Origin: Caproicibacter sp047833665
GTDB lineage: Bacteria > Bacillota > Clostridia > Oscillospirales > Acutalibacteraceae
Reading direction: 5' to 3'
NCBI GenBank assembly: GCA_047833665.1
Contig: CP181261.1
Coordinates: 434,001-498,000 of the forward strand
Length of the DNA: 64,000 bases
Part shown: piece after piece, positions 59,557-64,000 of the stretch
Layout of the letters: every line of letters starts with the position of its first letter
How positions within the stretch are numbered: the stretch's first letter is position 1
Made by a program: the position numbers and the translations under genes
Notes under the pieces: generated by a model
Database searches by the model: none
Seen by the model: the letters and a program-made list of their open reading frames with translations, nothing else
What the model was told of the DNA's origin: nothing

Positions 59557-60981
59557 ATGAAAAGAATGAAAAGGTTACTTGCTTTGACTGTCGCAGCAGT
59601 GACGGCAGCAGCTTCCCTTGCGGCTTGCAGCAGTAATAATGGCACGGCTTCTTCATCCCAGGCGGAGGCCTCCTCCGGTCAGCAGGCCGAACCTGAGGCA
59701 AAGGAAATTTATTTTCTAAATTTCAAGCCTGAAATTGCAGATGTTTATAAAGATATTGCTGCAGAATATGAAAAAGAGACCGGGGTTAAGGTCAATGTGG
59801 TTACTGCGGCCAGCGGTACATATGAGCAGACCTTGAGATCGGAAATTGCCAAAGAGGATGCTCCTACTATTTTCCAGATCAATGGTCCGAATGGTTATGA
59901 AACATGGAAAAGCTACTGTGCAGATTTGAAAGATACAGAGTTGTATAGTCATTTGATGGATAAAACCATGGCGGTCACAAACGGCGACGGTGTCTATGGA
60001 ATTCCGTATGTCGTTGAGGGTTACGGAATCATCTACAACAACGCCATCATGGAAAAGTACTTTGCCCTTCCGGATAAGGCGGTATCCATCTCCTCAGCAG
60101 ACGAAATTAAGAACTTCGAAACTCTTAAATCAGTTGTTGAGGATATGACGAAACACAAAGAGGAACTCGGCATCGACGGCGTTTTTGCTTCGACTTCTCT
60201 TGCCACGGGCGAAGACTGGAGATGGCAGACTCATCTGTTGAACTTGCCGATGTTCTATGAATGGAAAGAGATTCAACCGGACGCAAATACAGTTGCCACC
60301 GGTCTTGCGCAGGAGAGTATTTCCTTTAAGTACGGTGATAACTACAAGAATATCTTTGATCTGTATGTGAACAATTCCACCACAAAGAAGGGATTGCTCG
60401 GCAGTAAATCCGTTGATGATTCCATGGCGGAATTCGCGCTGGGCAAAGCAGCCATGGTTCAGAACGGAGACTGGGCATGGGCACAGATCCAAGGTGTTTC
60501 CGGAAATGTGGTTAAGGCAGAAGACATTAAATTTATGCCGATTTATATTGGTGTTGACGGTGAGGAAAAACAGGGTCTGTGCATCGGCACGGAAAACTAC
60601 TTCAGCATTAATAGCCAGGTTTCTGAAGCTAAGCAGAAAGCTTCCGAAGATTTCCTTAATTGGCTCTTTACAAGCGACACGGGAAAAGATTACGTAACGA
60701 ACAAACTCGGATTCATTGCTCCGTTTGATTCTTTCTCCGACAGCGAGCGCCCGGACGACCCGCTTGCGAAGGAAGTTGTCAATTGGATGGCAAAAGCTTC
60801 TAATCAGGAAGTAAACAACGTAGAATGGGCTTTCGAAGCATTCCCGAATCAACAGTACAAAAATGATGTCGGTGCGGCGTTGCTGGAATATGTGCAGGGC
60901 TCTAAAGATTGGGATCATGTAAAATCCGTAGTCATTGATGACTGGAAGACCCAGAGAGCAGCACAAAACGCGAACAATTAA
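59557..60981 (+). CDS. Maltodextrin-type ABC transporter substrate-binding lipoprotein
   Basis: 474-residue extracellular solute-binding protein, family 1. Signal peptide with LAAC lipobox and lipidated C24, then a Ser/Glu-rich linker and the binding domain: KEIYFLNFKPEIADVYKDIAAEYEKETGVKVNVVTA, IPYVVEGYGIIYNN and EDFLNWLFTSDTGKDYV. GAAGGAGGA precedes the ATG. The sugar is inferred as maltose/maltodextrin from glgP and malQ next to it. A hairpin between this gene and the permeases should favour excess binding protein. Confidence 0.9.
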   Translation: MKRMKRLLALTVAAVTAAASLAACSSNNGTASSSQAEASSGQQAEPEAKEIYFLNFKPEIADVYKDIAAEYEKETGVKVNVVTAASGTYEQTLRSEIAKEDAPTIFQINGPNGYETWKSYCADLKDTELYSHLMDKTMAVTNGDGVYGIPYVVEGYGIIYNNAIMEKYFALPDKAVSISSADEIKNFETLKSVVEDMTKHKEELGIDGVFASTSLATGEDWRWQTHLLNLPMFYEWKEIQPDANTVATGLAQESISFKYGDNYKNIFDLYVNNSTTKKGLLGSKSVDDSMAEFALGKAAMVQNGDWAWAQIQGVSGNVVKAEDIKFMPIYIGVDGEEKQGLCIGTENYFSINSQVSEAKQKASEDFLNWLFTSDTGKDYVTNKLGFIAPFDSFSDSERPDDPLAKEVVNWMAKASNQEVNNVEWAFEAFPNQQYKNDVGAALLEYVQGSKDWDHVKSVVIDDWKTQRAAQNANN

Positions 60982-61011
60982 TCTCTAAGCATGTAGTAAC
61001 ATGTAGGTAGT

Positions 61012-61056
61012 AAATAGTGAGTGCAGCTTCCCGGTCGGCTCACTCACTATTTTTTT
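61012..61056 (+). terminator. Hairpin between binding-protein and permease genes
   Basis: AAATAGTGAGTG (61012-61023) pairs perfectly with CACTCACTATTT (61041-61052), followed by a T-run (61050-61056). It looks like an intrinsic terminator that lets through only part of the transcripts. Confidence 0.8.
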
Positions 61057-61071
61057 AACGGGGGAAGACAG

Positions 61072-61917
61072 ATGCAAAAAGTTTTAAAAAAATATGTTGC
61101 TTTTTTCACTTTTCCGACTTTGATCGCATTTATCATCGCTTTTCTTGCACCTTTCGTAATGGGGGTTTATCTGTCGTTTACCGATTTTACTACGGTAACG
61201 GATGCCAGATGGGTGGGTATGCAGAACTATGTGAAGGTTTTTACCACTGATGGCAATTTCTTGAATGCCCTGTGGTTTACGACAAAATTTGCAATTGTCT
61301 CAGTTATTTCCATTAATATTTTAGCTTTTGTCTTTGCGTTGTTACTTACACGAGGTGTCCGGTGGACCAACGGATTTCGTACAGTGTTTTTCATGCCTAA
61401 CCTGATTGGCGGTATTGTGCTTGGATATATCTGGCAGCTTATTATTAACGGGGTTTTGTATCAATACGGCGTGACACTGACTACGGACCCGAAGTACGGC
61501 TTCTGGGGCCTGGTGGTGCTGATGAATTGGCAGATGATCGGCTATATGATGATTATCTATATAGCGGGTATTCAAAATGTACCATTGGAGCTGCGTGATG
61601 CGGCAGCCGTGGACGGGGCGAGCCCGATACAGACGCTTTTTCATGTTACTATTCCAATGGTAATGCCCTCCATTACGATTTGTACTTTTCTGACGCTGAC
61701 CAATTCCTTTAAGCTTTTCGACCAAAACCTTGCTCTAACTGCAGGTGCTCCGGCAAGGCAGTCTGAAATGTTGGCACTTAATATTTATAATACTTTCTAT
61801 GGTTCTTCGCATTCCGCCGGAATGGGGCAGGCGGAAGCAGTGGTTTTCTTCCTACTGGTTTCCGTCATTGCATTTTTGCAGCTTAGAGTAACAAGAAGTC
61901 GGGAGGTGGAAAACTAA
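61072..61917 (+). CDS. ABC sugar transporter permease (MalF-like)
   Basis: 281 residues, six membrane helices, with the cytoplasmic EAA loop ELRDAAAVDGASPIQTLFHVTIPMV that contacts the ATPase. ATG 61072 with GGGGGAAG is chosen over an upstream GTG lying in the hairpin. It forms the channel with the next gene product. No ATP-binding subunit is encoded in the window; a shared MsmX-type ATPase elsewhere is likely. Confidence 0.92.
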   Translation: MQKVLKKYVAFFTFPTLIAFIIAFLAPFVMGVYLSFTDFTTVTDARWVGMQNYVKVFTTDGNFLNALWFTTKFAIVSVISINILAFVFALLLTRGVRWTNGFRTVFFMPNLIGGIVLGYIWQLIINGVLYQYGVTLTTDPKYGFWGLVVLMNWQMIGYMMIIYIAGIQNVPLELRDAAAVDGASPIQTLFHVTIPMVMPSITICTFLTLTNSFKLFDQNLALTAGAPARQSEMLALNIYNTFYGSSHSAGMGQAEAVVFFLLVSVIAFLQLRVTRSREVEN

Positions 61918-62753
61918 TGGAGCGCAGAAATACTACTTTTAACCGCATACTTTTCCCTGTTCTGATTTTGCTGTCCGCCCTGTTTCTTGCTCCGGTGCTG
62001 ATTGTGCTGATGAATTCGTTTAAGGGGCGTTTTTACATCTCGGAAACGGCATTCCTTCCTCCTACGGGTGAAATGTTTGTCGGGTTGCAGAATTATATAA
62101 GCGGCGTGGAGAAAACTGCATTTTTTAAGGCGTTCGGATATTCTCTTTACATTACTATTTTTTCCGTGCTCATCATAGTTTTGTTTAACTCCATGGCCGC
62201 GTGGTATATCACAAGAATTAAATCTGCTTATGCCAGCGTGCTTTACTATTTAATCATCTTTTCCATGATTGTGCCGTTCCAGATGGTTATGTTTACGATG
62301 TCTAAAACGGCGGATATTCTCAATTTGGATACACCTTCCGGAGTAGTGGTTTTGTATTTGGGGTTCGGTGCCGGTCTTTCCGTGTTTATGTTCAGCGGAT
62401 TTATTAAATCCGTTCCAATTGATATTGAAGAGGCGGCTATGATTGATGGGTGCAATCCCATACAAGTATACTTCCGGGTTGTATTTCCGATTCTTCGCCC
62501 TGTTGCAATTACAGTGGCTATTCTGATTGCAATGTGGACGTGGAATGACTATCTGCTGCCCTATTTGGTGATCGGGCAGCAATACCGTACGATTCCGATT
62601 GCTGTTCAGTATCTGCGCGGAGGATATGGCTCTAGGGATATGGGAGCCATGATGGCGGTACTGGTGCTTTCCATGATACCTGTTATTGTGTTTTATCTTT
62701 CCTGCCAAAAATATATCATACGTGGTGTCGTTGCAGGAGCTGTGAAAGGCTGA
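61917..62753 (+). CDS. ABC sugar transporter permease (MalG-like)
   Basis: 278 residues, six helices, EAA loop DIEEAAMIDGCNPIQVYFRVVFPIL. ATG overlaps the previous TAA by one base. Second half of the membrane channel. Confidence 0.92.
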   Translation: MERRNTTFNRILFPVLILLSALFLAPVLIVLMNSFKGRFYISETAFLPPTGEMFVGLQNYISGVEKTAFFKAFGYSLYITIFSVLIIVLFNSMAAWYITRIKSAYASVLYYLIIFSMIVPFQMVMFTMSKTADILNLDTPSGVVVLYLGFGAGLSVFMFSGFIKSVPIDIEEAAMIDGCNPIQVYFRVVFPILRPVAITVAILIAMWTWNDYLLPYLVIGQQYRTIPIAVQYLRGGYGSRDMGAMMAVLVLSMIPVIVFYLSCQKYIIRGVVAGAVKG

Positions 62754-62792
62754 GCGGCATCAGGCAATTTAACATTATTGGAGGGTTCTAAT

Positions 62793-64000
62793 ATTCGTAC
62801 AAGTGGAATTTTGTTGCCTGTGAGCAGCTTGCCGTCGCCTCACGGGATAGGAAGTCTGGGTAAAGAAGCGTATAAATTTATTGATTTTTTGAAAAAGGCG
62901 GGCCAGCATTATTGGCAGATTCTGCCGGTTGGGCCAACCGGCTGTGGAGACAGTCCTTATCAAAGCTTTTCCGCATTTGCGGCAAACCCATATTTGGTTG
63001 ATCTTGATTTGCTGGAGAAACAGGGGCTATTAACCAAAGGAGAGATTTCGTCCGTTTGGTTTGGAGATGACCCCGAGTTTGTGGATTACGGTGCACTGTA
63101 TAAAAACCGTCTTCCGCTTCTCAGCCTCGCGGCGCATCGGTTGAGTCCGCAAAACGCTTCCTTTCAGGCGTTTTGTAAAAGAAATGCCGATTGGTTGGAT
63201 GACTATGCTTTATTCATGGCGCTAAAAGAAGAAAACGGCATGGTGTCTTTTCAAAACTGGCCTGCCCCGCTAAGGTTAAGAGATCGGAATGCAATCCATG
63301 ACGCTCAAGTGCGTTTGGCAGACCGTGTGCATGTTTGGAAAGCAATCCAGTATTTCTTCTTCACTCAATGGGATGCGCTGATCGCATATGCGCACACAAA
63401 CGACATTGAATTGATTGGAGACTTACCGATTTACGTTTCTCCGGATTCTGCGGATTTGTGGACGCACCCGGAACTGTTTTTGGTGGATGATGAGCTGAAA
63501 CCCATAGAGGTATCCGGATGTCCACCGGATGCGTTTGCTCCAACCGGGCAGTTGTGGGGCAATCCGCTTTACAACTGGGAACGGATGGAGCAGGATGACT
63601 ATGATTGGTGGATTCGTAGGTTAAATGCCGCGATGCGTATTTATGATGTTGTGCGGATTGACCATTTCCGCGGGTTCGAAAGCTATTATGCAATTCCCGC
63701 TGCCGACAAGGACGCAACGGGGGGGCATTGGCGCAAGGGACCTGGAATTCGTTTTATCAATGTTTTGAAAAAGCGGATTCCCGGAATCCGGATTATTGCG
63801 GAAGATTTAGGCTTTTTAACGGATGACGTGCGGCGGCTGCTCAAGGAAAGCGGTTTTCCGGGTATGAAAGTGCTTCAGTTCGCGTTCGATTCTCGAGAAA
63901 AAAGTGATTATTTGCCTTATCGTTATGAACGCAACTGCGTGGTTTACACCGGTACGCACGACAACACAACAACCGAAGATTGGCAGTACAGCGCGCCGCC
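62793..64000 (+). CDS. malQ: 4-alpha-glucanotransferase, C-terminus beyond window
   Basis: Amylomaltase (GH77) that rearranges alpha-1,4-glucans. 402 codons are visible: RTSGILLPVSSLPSPHGIGSLG at the start (interrupted here only by the start codon), ILPVGPTGCGDSPYQSFSAFA, IGDLPIYVSPDSADLW, the nucleophile in VRIDHFRGFESYY, the acid/base in IIAEDLGFLT and GTHDNTTTEDW. The only well-placed start is ATT at 62793, eight bases after GGAGGG; no ATG or GTG is in frame there, and TTG 62778 would put the Shine-Dalgarno inside the gene. The frame runs off the right edge. It lies 39 bp after the MalG-like gene in the same operon. Confidence 0.92.
   Translation, partial: MRTSGILLPVSSLPSPHGIGSLGKEAYKFIDFLKKAGQHYWQILPVGPTGCGDSPYQSFSAFAANPYLVDLDLLEKQGLLTKGEISSVWFGDDPEFVDYGALYKNRLPLLSLAAHRLSPQNASFQAFCKRNADWLDDYALFMALKEENGMVSFQNWPAPLRLRDRNAIHDAQVRLADRVHVWKAIQYFFFTQWDALIAYAHTNDIELIGDLPIYVSPDSADLWTHPELFLVDDELKPIEVSGCPPDAFAPTGQLWGNPLYNWERMEQDDYDWWIRRLNAAMRIYDVVRIDHFRGFESYYAIPAADKDATGGHWRKGPGIRFINVLKKRIPGIRIIAEDLGFLTDDVRRLLKESGFPGMKVLQFAFDSREKSDYLPYRYERNCVVYTGTHDNTTTEDWQYSAP

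Noticed and set aside
1..64000. CRISPR array or restriction/defence island
   Set aside because: No regularly spaced repeats, cas genes, methylases or nuclease-helicase clusters were seen; the repeats found are explained by IS elements.

Overview
The window is chromosomal DNA from a low-to-moderate GC Firmicute, most likely a clostridium of the Oscillospiraceae/Ruminococcaceae type. This is inferred from gene content: pyruvate phosphate dikinase, a FabK-based fatty acid operon under a MarR-type regulator, a CotH/DUF4956/polyphosphate-polymerase cluster, an EFR1 ferredoxin, the glmU-prs-pth-mfd order and abundant GTG/TTG starts. No species is claimed.

Layout. 1-7000: cell-envelope genes (a LytR-CpsA-Psr protein running off the left edge, a YfbR nucleotidase, a YfhO/CsbB-like lipid-linked sugar transfer pair, an Smr protein and an unknown protein). 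7-8.4 kb: an ISL3-family element. 8.4-16.5 kb: a minus-strand housekeeping operon (shortened glmU, prs, pth, DUF3592, mfd, foldase-like lipoprotein). 16.5-20 kb: ppdK and a four-helix membrane protein. 20-22 kb: two head-to-tail IS481-like elements placed just upstream of a tRNA-Arg promoter. 22-29.5 kb: a two-component system, a cyclophilin, a VTC-like gene broken by a 16-bp duplication, DUF4956, CotH, and a nitroreductase with an HxlR regulator. 29.6-40.4 kb: a complete type II fatty acid synthesis operon (regulator, fabH, acpP, fabK, fabD, fabG, a FabX-like flavoprotein, fabF, accB, fabZ, accC, accD, accA). 40.6-46.6 kb: IS3, IS256 and IS1182 elements around a small lysozyme/holin cassette. 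46.6-53 kb: assorted enzymes (2-hydroxyacid dehydrogenase, patatin, EFR1 ferredoxin, M42 peptidase, GNAT, uridine-kinase-like protein). 53-54.1 kb: a third IS481-like copy. 54.2-64 kb: a glycogen/maltodextrin regulon (LacI regulator, glgP, an ABC transporter of one binding protein and two permeases, malQ running off the right edge), interrupted by a second ISL3 copy.

Working together: the fab operon supplies malonyl-CoA through accABCD and elongates through FabH/D/G/Z/K/F. The second NMO-family enzyme carries a C-x3-C-x3-C-x7-C cluster like that of FabX and could be the branch point to unsaturated chains. The LacI regulator, glgP, the ABC transporter and malQ share a TTTCGAAAA operator-like motif, so uptake, transglycosylation and phosphorolysis of glucans look like one regulon.

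Eight insertion sequences of five families lie in 64 kb. Most striking is the IS481-like element. It makes 25-26 bp target duplications, and at both loci the duplication ends exactly 4 bp before the -35 box of a strong host promoter. At one locus it sits as a tandem dimer whose spacer is also 26 bp. The IS1182 element has duplicated a whole 26-bp terminator hairpin and brings its own inward-facing terminators.
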